A stretch of DNA of 64,000 nucleotides from Norana najaformis (GCA_964023275.1 OZ029916.1:31115087-31179086), one strand, 5' to 3'; positions 26,221 to 42,712 are shown, numbered from the stretch's first letter. Numbers and translations: made by a program. Notes: generated by a model not told the origin, from the letters alone.

Positions 26221-26597
26221 CTGAAAGGTTAGTCCAACAGTGGCATTGCGGTGCTTAGCGATTGGTTCATGGAAGATGTGAAAACAAGAATAAAACAGGT
26301 AAAATTCAGTTGTTTTAGTTGGGAATTAAACCCTACAGAAGATAACAGAGTATATACAACACACCAGAAGATAGGAATAGAACGGATGCAAGAGTCAAGG
26401 AAATAGCACCAGTAGGCAATGTAATCAGAAGTTAGTTAGTTAGTTAGCTATCTGGGCATTTATATAGCTCCTTCTAAGAGCCTCTCGAATGTGCTCCTCG
26501 CTAATCTAACTGATGTTAGGGCCTAAAAAGCCTCTCCTCCACAGAGGATTTCCGTGTTTGTTGGGCAAAATGTCACCGTCAGGGTGTGATTTTTGGC

Positions 26598-26856
26598 CTG
26601 GGAGATCCAATACACCGGCAAACCCAACCCTGCTTTTTACCCAGGGAGGTTGAATCAACCGGCAAACCCAAACCTACATTTTTACCCTGGGAGGTTGAAT
26701 CAACCGGCAAACCCAACCCTGCTTTTTACCCTGGAAGGTTGAATCAACCGACAAACCCAACCCTGCATTTTTACCCTGGGAGGTTGAATCAACCGGCAAA
26801 CCCAACCCTGCTTTTTACCCTGGGAGGTTGAATCAACCGGCAAACCCAACCTTGCT
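26598..26856. repeat. 44/45-bp minisatellite with palindromic core
   Basis: About five to six copies of a 44- or 45-bp unit containing GGTTGAATCAACC (a palindrome around its central base) and AAACCCAACCCTGC. An 81-codon frame stays open across it because of the regular unit, but it is not a convincing protein. Confidence 0.85.
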
Positions 26857-26859
26857 ATA

Positions 26860-28680
26860 TAAGTGAGGCACACATTCTGTCCGTGTTGTAATGTCGATGG
26901 CTTTGAAAGGACAGATTGTCACCGACAGTCAGTCTCTCCTTTTCCTTCCATTAAACCATTAACCCATAAACTACTTCAAGGTCATAATTTTAAACTCCGG
27001 ATTTTGTCAACAGCAAAATATGCAAGTTGAAGTTCTTCGCTTCTTCGCAGATGAGTAGGCCTACTAATCCCTGATGGGTTCGGAGCTTTCCTTAGAAGGC
27101 GTGTGTCGGGAAAGGGAATGTTCTGGCACCGAGTTAATACTAGTCGATGCGCTGCCTCGAAGTGTTTCCGTTGTTCTCTTGAGGCTGCTCGTCTCGACCG
27201 AAGTTATTTCTTTTTATTTCATAAGCATTTTCAACCACTGCCAGTCTGCCAGTCACGAGCCGTGGGTATCTAAACATTACAACGACACAATAGAGTTAAA
27301 CAGACACCGAACCAGTTATCAAGTGTTAGTTATGCGATAGCTATTAATCTCTCAGCAGTTAAATGTCATACTAATGATTTCTGCGCATGTCGGCGGTCCC
27401 GACGCCGCCTCATCTCCCATCTACGGGGGAATGCTGGACGGTGAGACAACCATGAGCAATCCGTGGCGGATCATATTGCCTGTCGTTCTTCCTCATCCTC
27501 GATGCTGCGTGCTTCTGGGCTCTGAATATGCTGCCAACTTTCAGCCCTAGTTGAGAATCTGCTGGTAAGGCTTTGCTACTGGTGAAACTTCTAGTTATCT
27601 GAGCAATGTTTACTAATGATTGAATATTCTGTTATTAATGACTTTTAACATGATTAAGACTAGCGCACAGAGCGCCTCTAACTGGGTTCTCTTGAAAAGG
27701 CGCTAAACAAATTTCTGATTACAACAATTAAACTAAGTTGGCATTGCTGATTTCTATTTCATCTATAGCATTATATTTGAGTAACGCATATATATAAAGA
27801 CAGCAGAATGATTAGATGCATTTGCGCATATGCGTTTGCTCAGTGTCAGTAATAGCGTCACATGTCACGCCGCCTAACAATTGAGAAATATTCTCAAACA
27901 ATGGGCACAGTTTACTAATAGAAATTGGTTATTGCTCTTTATTTATTTAGTTTAATTTTACTATACATATATTCAAATACAAGGCTACATCATGTAGCTG
28001 AAATTATTGTGTGGTCTTGCTTGCTGTGTAAGTCTTCAGTATTGTTCCTCAGCTGATAGATCTTCTGAGTCTAGGACCTATAAGTTCCTCTGATTGCCAG
28101 TCTTCTGATTGCCAAAAAGTCCTCTGATTGCCACAGCTAGCCATTGTCACAAATTCCTGTGTTACATAGTCCTTTAATTGCCATAGGATTCTCTGACTGT
28201 CTTACTGTGATCATTTTCTAGCCTTTTCGTTAGCCAAGTTTCTGGTGGGCATTTCCTCAGTTTGTCTGTTCTGCTGAAGATGCTTAATCTGTCTTTCGAA
28301 GGTCGACTTAACACTCACCTGCTTCGACGTCCTTATCGACTACAGCCAGGCTGTCTCTCTATCTTGCCAACCTCCTAGAATCGACCAGACTGTAGAAACA
28401 AGCTTCGGTGTGCCATCGATAGATGTCTTGTGATTTTTTTGAGGTGCAACAGAAGTTGTGTGCAGAAACGGATGAAATCAGCTGCACTTACAATTAGCAT
28501 TCCGATTTCTCGTTCATGCACTCTTTAATCTATTGACTTCTACATCGTCATTATCATAATGCATAATATTGATTCACAGATCACTGTTATCAAAATGCAT
28601 AAGCATCGTTTGACGGTCGCTTAAAACCTGTCAACAGCGGATACAAATGTGGCAAAAAAGCTCATAGAGTTAAATGGTCT
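26860..28680. other. Intergenic stretch between genes A and B
   Basis: Contains the S4 repeat (27365-27725) and a block near 28080-28190 ('cctctgattgcc' units) that recurs at 30125-30205, on the other side of gene B. A strong minus-strand donor-like CAG|GTGAGT occurs at about 28319, but the frames upstream are all closed. Confidence 0.4.
27365..27725 (+). repeat. Interspersed repeat S4, copy 2
   Basis: Shares 'cttctagttatctgagca' and the 'gggttctcttgaaaaggcgcta' end with the other two copies. It ends near AAATTTCTGATTACAACAA. Confidence 0.55.
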
Positions 28681-28681
28681 C

Positions 28682-28830
28682 TCAAAATCGAACAGTAAAG
28701 CTGGTTAGGTTAACACTGTACTCATGTTTTCTCCTGGTCATTACAACGACAACGACAGCAACAACGGCTAAGATGATGACTGTGGTTACGACAACACTGA
28801 AGACAACGACCAGTCCGATCTTAAAGTCCC
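28682..28830 (-). CDS. Gene B exon 3 (transmembrane and tail)
   Basis: Phase 1 acceptor after CTTGTTTCAG. The helix is followed by RRKHEYSVNLTSFTVRF and TGA (28684-28682). A weak phase-2 donor (GA|GTACAG) after KHE parallels the donors in genes A and C, but no matching tail exon was found. Confidence 0.6.
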
Positions 28831-30202
28831 CTGAAACAAGAGCAGGTTTCTCAGACATCTTTTGAAACAAGTTTTTTATTACAGATTTAGTTTATAGCTT
28901 TTAGATCCAAATGTTATTTTCATGATGACGCTTAATTCGCTTCTATAGTGACATGTATCCACTGACAACTGGTGCTGCAACATGTTACTTCGGCATCTCT
29001 TGCAACTGTGAGAAATCTTATGACTTTTTTCTGAATGTCTGTCTAAGTTATCCATCCGTCTGTCGGTGTGTCTGTCTATCTCCCTGTCTCGCCGAAACTT
29101 ACCACTATAAGTCTGATAGACAAAGTCAAGCAGCATCACCATAGTTTCGAAGACAGCCCTGCAGCAAGTCTAAATCAAGCAGTACATCTGATAAATACTC
29201 AGTCAGTGTGTTTCTCACTAACAGCAGACCCTACACTATACAATCTGGTTTGCAAGACACCATACAGTCGTAAGATATCTTGCCTCTGTAGCTTTCGACG
29301 TTACGACTGTAAGCTATCTTTCAACTGTAGGAACCTTGCGGATCTAAAACATGACAACAGCTTACAAGTTGCTGCAGGAGATTCTGTTGGCAATGATTCT
29401 TTGTTGTCATATCCCTGCGACCCGGATGAAAGATCATCATTGCCATCATCATCATCCGTTTCAACAACATCATCGATGAAAACCAGATTACTGAGCTGAT
29501 CGTGAGCCGATGAACCTGTTAGTAAAACCCGCACACAAATGTGCGTATTAATTAATTATTACCAACATAAATAGCGCAGTTACTAATGCACAAGGCATCA
29601 ATCGATGGCGCACCAAATCCAAGCCGTAGTCAGTCCAATGCCTAGAATGTCAGTCCACTGAAGCAGAGAGGCAAACTAATCGTAATCGTAACGTCAAGAT
29701 TTCTACAGAGCCGAAAGACAGCTAAGGGAACCAGCTTATGCACAAGCGCTGAGTGAAAATCGATCGGCAAGTAAAGCCAGGTTCGGTTCCAGGTCAAGAT
29801 CCAAGGGTCAGGCAGATAGACAATCAGACGGTCACGGTGGATGATGTTTAGAACTGAAGCGACAAGAGAGGTCAGGCGAGATGAGGAATCGGCATACGAT
29901 TCGTAGAAGAGATTTTTCAGTTGCATGAGTCGAATATAATATTTTGCAGTAGCCACAGTGAGTCCAGAACACGTCAAATTGACGTCCTGTTCAGGTGTCC
30001 ACCTTATATTGGCATACAACGACATCAAATCGCCATCGTGTGGATATGTACTATCTTACTAAGTAGACTAGCTGTTAGCTAGAATTTTTTTTAATGGTGT
30101 CTGTCTGTGTGTCTGTCTGTCTGCCAGTCTTTCTGCCAGTCTTCTGATTGTCAAAAAGTCATCTGATTGCCACAGCCCTCTCACTGTCACAAATTCCTCT
30201 GA

Positions 30203-30251
<49 letters not shown>

Positions 30252-30348
30252 ATTGTCTATATGGTCAAAACTTACCACTATAATTCTGATGCATTAAGCC
30301 AAACAATATCACCGAAACTTCAAAGACAACCTTCCAGTGAGTCTTCAT
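28682..30348 (-). CDS. Gene B: small type I membrane protein with acidic Ser-Gly ectodomain
   Basis: Three-exon model on the minus strand: 30348-30276, 29515-29366, 28830-28682 (phases 1, 1), 123 residues. Residues 1-24 are a signal peptide (WKVVFEVSVILFGLMH). Residues 25-75 are strongly acidic (IDDVVETDDDDGNDD) and hold an LSSGSQGY site like the one in gene A. Residues 79-105 are a V-rich membrane helix, followed by TRRKHEY and a short tail to TGA. Donors are GTAAGT and GTAAGC; acceptors are TTTTACTAACAG and CTCTTGTTTCAG. Paralogy with gene A is supported by the same exon phases, a similar acidic Ser-Gly segment and a similar helix start (IGLVV versus IGVVV). Function is unknown; a glycosaminoglycan-bearing surface protein is the simplest guess. 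Confidence 0.55.
29103..29180 (-). pseudogene. Duplicated signal-peptide exon relic inside gene B
   Basis: The segment is clearly related to gene B exon 1 and ends with the same TATAGTG|GTAAG donor. The original ATG position has become ATT, followed by TAG. A later in-frame ATG (29142) leaves only MVMLLDFVYQTYS before the phase-1 donor. It sits between exons 2 and 3 of gene B. It could be dead, or serve as an alternative first exon joined directly to the membrane exon. Confidence 0.6.
29366..29515 (-). CDS. Gene B exon 2 (acidic ectodomain)
   Basis: 150 nt, phase 1-1, so it can be included or skipped without changing frame. It encodes the D-rich run and SSGSQGYDN. Acceptor TTTTACTAACAG, donor GTAAGC. 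Confidence 0.65.
29665..29850 (-). repeat. SINE with GATTAC hexamer tail, copy 2
   Basis: 'cgtaatcgtaacg' followed by 'agatttctacagagcc' and 'ggttccaggtcaagatcc', as at 7147-7312. It lies in gene B intron 1. Confidence 0.7.
30200..30251. repeat. (CTGT)n microsatellite
   Basis: About 12 perfect CTGT units between the two 'ctgattg' segments and the gene B first exon. Confidence 0.9.
30276..30348 (-). CDS. Gene B exon 1 (signal peptide)
   Basis: 24 codons plus one base, ATG at 30348, donor G|GTAAGT. A (CTGT)n microsatellite (30200-30251) lies just 3' in intron 1. A diverged copy of the exon and its flank is present at 29103-29180. Confidence 0.6.
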
Positions 30349-30893
30349 TGAACAGTACATATTTTAAATATTTAATTACTAACAATAGTTAAAACCGTAT
30401 AAAACCCTGATTTGACAAATTTAGGGCTCTCTAATCATAAACAACTACAAATACATATTGCAGAAGTTAGGAGTCCTACTAATGTGAAAAAAGACCTTAT
30501 ACCGGATATCAAACCACTAATTTGCCTTCTGTACACATACTAGGCTTAGTATTTGTCCTACGCAGTGCTATCATATATGAGTATTACACGTTTTGGAGTC
30601 AGTTAAAGCCGGCCGAGTTTCGAAAGCCATCGCCGCAAAAAATGAGTGAAAAGCCTACAAGGCGTCCGCAGCTAAATTTATCTGGAAATTTGATCTATTG
30701 TATATACAGTCGTAGCCTAGTAGGCTAAAGCCTGAAACAACGGATGACAGTTTAGGCGTGATCTTCCTGGTTCCTGGTAGAAACCAGACATCATCATCAT
30801 CATCGTCGTCGTCATCATCATCATCATCACCTGTGGCTTGCCCTCTCCAGACAGTTGCCGTTTCCACAGTAGGCCCTATGTGAAGGTGAATGA

Positions 30894-30960
30894 TTGGCCA
30901 AAAAGGCCTGGAGACGAGTCCAGAACAGTGGACTCGTCTCCAGGCGGCCTTTTTGGCCAA
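30894..30960. repeat. Strong hairpin (inverted repeat)
   Basis: Arms 30894-30922 and 30929-30960 are reverse complements except for a 3-nt bulge, around a 6-nt loop. The shared core is TGGAGACGAGTCCA. It lies just upstream of gene B in the minus-strand sense. Confidence 0.85.
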
Positions 30961-31629
30961 AATTTCGGACGATTTCGAACAATTTTGTCAGACTCTTGTT
31001 TAGTAATTACTATTAGCCTACCAGACGACAAAGTTGGAACATGGATCTATCTAAGTCAAGGAAATGAGTAAACGATTTTCCCGTCCATTCTCGATCAACG
31101 GCGAGGAGGCGCGTTTGAACATTTTAAATAACGTTACTGCCATCTAGCGAATGCGATTGAATCATGGTCTGCCGTCTGCGAATGCAAGAGAGTTTCATTT
31201 GCATAGCATTTTCTTCTATAATCGTATTGACCATGACAACTGTTGCTGTAAAAGACAACATCTGGACATTTTGACTACATTAGCGTCTTGTGTTTCCACA
31301 TATCAATTTTAAATGAGTGGAGGCGCAATGTAAATGTTCATTTTAATTTAATCTGATCTAAAAACTTCTACAGCACCACTGTATTTTTAATGCACCGGCC
31401 ATCAAGTGAAACTTGAGTCCAGTCGAAACCTCTTGAAGTAGGCCCAGTTTATGGTTTCCAGTATCCATGTTTCGTTGCTGACTGTAGGAATAATTCCTCC
31501 ACATAAGTTTCAGTTAGCCTTTTGCTTTTCTTTTTCAGTGCTTCATCTTGTGCTTTCGTCATAATTTGGATCTGAGGCGGGAGGTGAGTGATTTTGCCTA
31601 AAGAAAGGTGCTATATAAATTAAATGCGA

Positions 31630-31880
31630 GTGTGCGCGATAGTCTAGTGGTTTGTGTACTGGATTTTCAAGTGTCAACCCAGAGGTGTGGTGTTCAAATC
31701 CCGGCCTGGACAGAAGAATATTCAAGATGTCTGTTCCGCTTGCACCCCATAGCGAACTAGGCTATTAAATGAGTTGCCCTACGCTGTCGATGGGACGATC
31801 CGGCGGTGAGGGAGAGCGCCGGCCATCGGCTCTTATATGCCGAGGCAAAGAAATTGAAGTTTCGTACTCTTCATGACCAT
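31630..31880 (+). repeat. SINE family S1 copy
   Basis: Head GATAGTCTAGTGGTTTGTG, box B GTGTTCAAATCCC, then 'cttgcaccccatagcgaac' and 'ggcggtgagggagagc'. It is the best preserved S1 copy besides 18604-18850. Confidence 0.8.
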
Positions 31881-32439
31881 GGCTGCCTTATGACGTTAGC
31901 ATAAGGAATGCACTTCTAAAAATATACAAATGTTCAGATCCATACACGCATACACACTGAACTCGGTGGAATAAGAGAGGAGACGGTGACGTCACTCTAG
32001 GGTCACCATTAGGTGACCTGGTGGCAGATTCCAAATGAGTTTGCTTTTAGCTTCTGCGTCTGGGATTCAACCACCGGTTTGCACCATGTGAAACGAACAG
32101 TTTGTTATCAAGCAGTGTGACCAGTAAGGAGGTGTACTCTGGTTGTTGGACTGGCGCCTCAGCCGGAAGATCCTTCAACCCACGGTCACACCTTGGTTGC
32201 ATGAATTCTTTATAAAGGCAAGTAACACACGAACAGTTACCTTCCAATATCTCAAGTTACCCTGTTCTATCTCTGAGATGAAAGGTTAACAAGATTATTA
32301 CCCTGTTCTAACCTGAGGAAAGATAGTTGGATATTCTAACCATTAAATGAAAGTTTAAAATCAGGTAACCCATTCTAACTCTGAGGTAGTTTGGAGAGGC
32401 ATGACACTATTTAAATCTGGGTAGAATATTCAAACTTCT
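31881..32439. other. Unassigned stretch
   Basis: The minus-strand segment 32047-32180 ('ttgaaggatcttccggctgagg') resembles 8830-8900, suggesting a dispersed repeat. Near 32240-32420 a 'taccctgttctaac' phrase repeats irregularly. No exon is supported. Confidence 0.4.
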
Positions 32440-32940
32440 TCTTCTGGTTCTCTGCCCTCAGGCAGGTTCAAATGTCCAATGACACCACTCCTCAGTGCTG
32501 AGCTTCTTCTTTCAGCCTGCTGTATCCGTCCGTCATAATCCAATCCAGCAGCATCTGTCTGGGTCTTCCTCTTGTCCTCCTCCCTCAATTCTACCCTCAA
32601 TTACGGTTCTCAAGAGTGAGTGCCCTCCCAATATGTGACCAATCCATTTTCTCTGTTGCCTTTTTATTGTAGCTTTCATAGATCTTTCTTCTCCAACTCT
32701 TTTCAGCACCTCCTCGTTTGTCATGTGCTCCATCCAACTTTTTCCACCCTGCACCAAATCCACATTTCGAAGGCCTCCAATCTCTTGATGTCCTCCTTTC
32801 TCATGGTCCATGGTTTCGTACCCATACAACACCACACTCCATATCGGAGCTTTAATCATTCCTTTCTTTAAGTTCTTGTTCATTTGTCCTCTCAGTAACT
32901 CTTTTTGTCATTCAAACTAAATATGGTTAAACCTCCTGCT
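32440..32940 (-). pseudogene. LINE reverse transcriptase C-terminal fragment
   Basis: The minus-strand frame reads MIKAPIWSVVLYGYETM (the SVxLYGxET motif after the palm), then MTNEEVLKRVGEERS and RQRKWIGHILGGHSLLRTVIEGRIEG. This is the usual non-LTR C-terminal arrangement. The RT palm itself is gone. It is a different element from the one at 5.7-6.7 kb, whose corresponding block differs. Confidence 0.8.
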
Positions 32941-32949
32941 TATCTTGGT

Positions 32950-35300
32950 GAATGATCCATGATTGAACTGCATAAACCAGTCAAAATCAAGGTATGATCA
33001 TGCTTGTGTTGATGATCAAAGATGGCACCCAAGAGAAAACATGTCAAGGCAACTTCTTGGATGGTTTGCATATTTGAATTTACATGAATGAATTATAATA
33101 CACAGTTTTGAATAGATTATGCTAACTGATTAGGAAGAAATTATCAGTGAGTTAAACTAGTCTGAATAAATAATGTAACATAATTAGAAACATTTGGTAT
33201 TGATTCTAAATAGGTTATGTTAATGGTAATGAATAAGTGATGCTTATTATTTAGCATAAGCTAAATTATGCTAAACGATTAAGACTAAATTAGGCTAAAT
33301 CATCATGATTAAATTATTGGAAACAAACTTTGGTTTTTGTTATTAATAAATTATATTGATTACAAGAAGTAAATTTAGCTAATTCACTGTGAGTATTTTA
33401 TGATAATATTCTCAGAACAAATTGTGCTGATCTTTTGGAGATAATGGTTTGAGAAACAGTGAGAAATAAACTATACTGTACAGTGCAGAATGACTAATGC
33501 CTGCTTACTATGAAAAATTGTAAAGGTTGTTTAATTTATTTATTTTAGATTATAGGATGGGCTTAAACATAGTGCCAAATTACACAATAGAAGCATTGTG
33601 TGGAACATCATCTCAGGAAGACTTGGAGCATGAAGGTAAAGTCCCTGAAAAACAGATGGTACTACCTCATTGAAAGATTTATATGTTTATTTATTATAGA
33701 AGTGCTATAAATAATAATATTGGTTGCTTAGTGATGCGGAATGTGTGGGTTCTTCCTGCTTGTATCGGTCCTTAATGCACATTGTTAGCACCGTCAGTTG
33801 ATGTTTAGCCATTAGACTGTGGCGCTATATTAATACAGAATAGAAAGTGAAATAAAATAAATACATTATAATGCATTATGTCCTAGGAAAGCAGAATAAT
33901 TACTAATTATAATCGTTTATTTCTAACAACTCATACAGGATAAAGCTTCCATTTTGGTAAACTCTGCTTACGAAACCAACTACAAAGATTGTCTGTTGGT
34001 ACTCGTAGAAATCAAAGTGAAAATTATAGTATTCAAACTTAGTGATTCATTACAACATATTCATAGTTTGGCAACAGGCCTGTGCCATTGAAAAACTTTA
34101 AATCAACTCATTCCATTCATATCAGGTCTTGAAAACAACTAATAAAAAACTGTATTGACTATTTGGATTGAACAGAATACCGTCCAACAGCACATTTTGA
34201 ACAACTTAACTATATATACTGTTTTGTAAACACAGATACAATACTCTGAACCACTTGTGAATCACTGTTAAGCTAATGACAAAATAAAAGCAATTATAGA
34301 TCACCAAGCACTTAAAACATTAAAAATAGAGGTTCAACAAACTCAGCAAAGCATACACTACAGTATAATTTGAACAACTTAATGCCTTAATCAAACTATA
34401 TGACGAAGATAATATTTCACAAATGGCTTCTAAAATAATTGAAATTTGAATAGAAAAGAAATCGTGAATTTCTCACGTACAACACATGTCCATATAAAAT
34501 GGTTACAGCAGCACATTGCAGAACATAGGCTACATCTTAATTACACATTTAAAAAACTTAAACATTCATGAATGTAAATATGGGCATACTTAGGTGACTT
34601 CCAATGGTAAAATTGTGAGCTATTCAAAATAAAGCTTAGCACAAAGCAAAACATTAAATCTTCAAAGTGTATACTTATTCATAAGATCATTGCCAAATAA
34701 ACCAAGTCTTAATTTGCTTCTTTTACGAGACCATTGTGATCTCCATAGAATCAGAAGGCCTTGTGTATCTGACTGTATCACCAAAATCTTAGGATGTCTT
34801 CCAAAACTAAGGCATGTTCAACTCACTGCAACAGAATGTGGTATCAAGTTAAACTCCATCAGCCTTTCCTACAATGGTTGATCACGAAAGGGTTCAAGAA
34901 ATGATGGCAAAAGAAAGAATGGCATCAGGAACACAAAATGCAAAGCAAAACACTAGTCAGATTCCAGCCTGCTAACAATAACAAAAAAGTAAACCTCTGG
35001 ACATTATCATACATGGCTTAAGAAAAACAAACTAATTGTGCTGAAATGTTCTAAAAAACAAGAAAGAACACTAGAAAAATAGTTAAAACTGAAAGATGAA
35101 CAACATCTAGACAAACAGTGTACGATAGATGAATAACATGAGCTTTCCTGTAGGTCTAACAGTTTGAATATAACAGAAAAAATCACAAAATCATAAGAAG
35201 TTAATTTTTCTGGAATGGAGAAACTGAAACTGGTCAGTTAACATCCAAACAACACTTTAAACACAACAAATATTATACAACACTAATCGCAGAAAATATT
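32950..35300. other. AT-rich stretch without recognisable genes
   Basis: Phrases such as 'taaattaggctaaat' and 'gttatgttaatgg' repeat irregularly (33090-33340). No protein-like frame or splice-bounded exon was seen. Confidence 0.45.
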
Positions 35301-35306
35301 TCCCTA

Positions 35307-35510
35307 TTAATTAAGCCTGTGGAATAATAAATTTTGCATAGGTAGTGGGTGAAAGCCTGAGCATGAAGCATAGTTCTGAACTGTGAAAGTAACCCAGAAT
35401 TTGGTTGTTACCCTAATCTTGCAACTCCTATTACAACTTGGCTGTGCAACAGTAAAAAGATAGACAAAGATAGATAATAACCCGCATGTATTGGACATCA
35501 ATGCCAACAT
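35307..35510 (-). CDS. Signal-peptide-bearing small ORF, possible exon
   Basis: Begins MLALMSNTCGLLSIFVYLF, a credible signal peptide with cleavage near VAQ, then PSCNRSCKIR. A donor-like AGG|GTAACA follows in phase 0, unlike the phase-1 signal exons of genes A and B. Read through, the ORF is 67 codons with four cysteines after the signal. It lies in the cluster between genes C and B, but no partner exon was found. Confidence 0.25.
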   Translation of the reverse strand: MLALMSNTCGLLSIFVYLFTVAQPSCNRSCKIRVTTKFWVTFTVQNYASCSGFHPLPMQNLLFHRLN

Positions 35511-35789
35511 TTTTCCGCCTGAAATTTTTCAAGGCAGACAGCGTAGAGATAAGTCATAGCATAAACCAGCATCCAACATAATTCGCCATCTGTGCGTATA
35601 ACTAAAGTAAACGTTTCTAGATAAAATAAAATACCGATTGAAATATAAATCTAAGGCCTAAAGCACCTACTTTCACCATAACGTATTATTAAGTGCAGAC
35701 TAATCGCAAAAAAACAAACAAATACTTAAAACTTGTCCAACTCTTGGATTATCTCCAGTTATCGCTCTTTGTAACCGGATATCCGGATT

Positions 35790-40486
<4,697 letters not shown>

Positions 40487-40569
40487 CTCACAAGCTCTCT
40501 TCCTCACTTCAGAAGAAATCGCTGCAGTTACATATAAAACAAATATAGAAATGCTAAATATACACAAAC

Positions 40570-42100
40570 AATGTGATTTCGTTCACCATTATGGCACGAT
40601 AACGATAATGATTAACAGAGTTTGTTCGGAATGTATGCGCCAGAGACGTCGGAGGGTAATGAAAAGTGGGGGGTCAAGAGAGGCACCCGATCGTTTCCAA
40701 CAAGCGGTGTGGGGAGCGTCGTAAGCTCCCCGTTGGGGTCCGGGCGGAGACCCGGCTGCTGACGATATTGGAGCATCCGGTCTTAACTTTATATGGAAAA
40801 TAGACGCCTTCTGCATCAAATATTAATTGGACATGACGTTTTAAGTTCTGGTTTAAAAATACTAAGGTGGTGACGTAGCAAAATGTGGGTTCCCACGATG
40901 TAGCAGGATCCCGTGGGATCAAAAGTGGGGGCCAAGTAACCCCCTGGCCCTCTGGCTGCGCCGCCTATGGTACGCGCTGTGAAGCCCATCGTTATATGTG
41001 TTTTCAGAAAACCAGTGGCATCTTTTAGGCAGTCCTATTAGCAGCAGCGTAAGTTTTTCCGGTATACAGGCACTTGTGCTGATTTTATAATTACCAGTAT
41101 TGTCACCATTATCACTTGCGTTATGGCTCATTTTCTTTGGCTTTGAAGCCGTCCATCAGCAGCACACTTCGTATAGTAAATTGTTATCCTTTGATGACTT
41201 GCGCTTGGTCATAAAGGCGCTTTGGAAGTTCTGCGATCGTTGCGCTTTGCAGCCCGCGAGGGCAGATAGCGTTTCGCGGCTAACCAGATCAAAGCATTAT
41301 CAAATATAAGTTCTGTATAGCGTCTACACATCTACAGGGTAGTGCCCGTGTCAGAGCTTGTCCTGCTTTTCTGGAACAGCCGAGTTCCCACCAGCATTCA
41401 CCTGGTTTAATCTAATCTATTGACTTCTGTGGCGCCTTTGTCGTAATGCACAAAGCATCATCAGTCGATGGTCGCTTCAAGTGAAGACGTAGTAAGAAAT
41501 CGTAATCCGCTGCAGAAGCCAGGTCGAAATCTGAGAGGTCAGGGACACCAGAAATTAAGCTACTTTGAGCAAGTAACTGCGTGGTTCCGCTAACTGCTGT
41601 TAGCATGATGTTCACTGGAGCTCTAAAAATGCGTCTTTTCCAGCAGAAAAAAACTTGTTTTCAGCGTTCTTAAGAGGCGCTGAACATGTGATCTGAAACA
41701 ACTTGATGATGTAAGCATGGAAATAAAGATGACTTACATAGTCACTTATTCCCTGCTTGCTCTTTACTTTCCAATCGCGTTAGGGTTTGAATCGGACCCA
41801 AAATAAAAACGCCGGCAAGTATTAAGTGACCGTTTTAAGTAAGTAAGTAGATGGTCTTTCTCAGTACAAATCAAAACGTTGAACAAAGCAAAGACAATTA
41901 AATAAAGAGCAAATCGGTTATATGAAAAATCCTTCGATGCAGCCTAATTTAGGCCTAATACAACAGTCTAAAATGAAAACTACAAGACAATGTTTATCCT
42001 GAGGCAAGTACAGGTAGAGTCTAATTATGCACTTGACAAAATGTAGCATTCTCGTATAGCCTAAATACATAGTGACCGCTTGATAAAGAATTTAACTGAG
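40570..42100. other. Intergenic stretch upstream of gene C
   Basis: A segment around 40650-40760 and 40880-40970 reads like an old retroelement or MITE flank ('ggtcaagagaggcacc', 'ccccctggccctctggctgcgccgcctatgg'). A SINE tail lies at 41417-41600. Promoter elements of gene C are not identifiable. Confidence 0.35.
41417..41600 (-). repeat. SINE tail related to 1-60 and 29562
   Basis: Shares 'gtggcgcctttgtcgtaatgcacaaagcatc' type sequence with the left edge of the window. Confidence 0.45.
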
Positions 42101-42104
42101 GAGA

Positions 42105-42370
42105 GTAGTCGGCCTAATTCCGTAGTCTTGCATACACACAGTGTAGCCCTGTAGCGAAGTGATCAGGGCGACTTGTCTTCAGCATAGTAATTGGAGTCTG
42201 ACCGACGTGTATCGCATTTAAAGAGGCATTTGCATCGAAGACGATGGCTCCGATGCCTACCCGCAGTTCGACAATCTGTTCTAGGTCTACTGCATACGAC
42301 AGACCCGGGATTCGAACCCGGTCACACAGATGAAAAGCCGACACGGTAGCCCCTCGGCCATTGTGCCACC
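42105..42370 (-). repeat. tRNA-Ser-like SINE
   Basis: On the minus strand, box A is TGGCCGAGGGG and box B is GGGTTCGAATCCC, an almost perfect pol III internal promoter, within a GGTGGCACAATGG head. The sequence after box B does not pair with the 5' end, so it is a SINE head rather than a tRNA. Confidence 0.75.
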
Positions 42371-42712
42371 TCCAGAAAAAAACAAGGCGATTCAGTGGAA
42401 TCTTTACACATGTAACTTAGAATATACACCTGTAATTGGGCCGAAAACCGCTGGGATCGAAGCGACTTCGCCCAGTATTGATTCACTACCGTCGACATTT
42501 TCTCAGAATTGCAACGAATTATGTAGCGCCCAACTGCCGATTTGCGTCCAGATCTATTTATTTCGGCGATTAACCAAATTTATTTTTTCTGCTAATATAT
42601 CAAATAAAAAGGACGATTTTCAAGTGTTTCCACATGTGAGTTTTCAGGTCGGCTTCTATGACTCTCCGAAATTGTCTGGAAAAGAGAGTTGGGCTTAGAG
42701 AGTGTCGGAGAA

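Noticed and set aside
30200..30251. Possible CRISPR-like or regularly spaced repeat
   Set aside because: It is a CTGT tetranucleotide run without spacers, in eukaryotic DNA.
42296..42370. Intact tRNA-Ser gene
   Set aside because: Box A and box B are excellent, but the 3' half does not pair with the acceptor 5' half and a SINE body follows.
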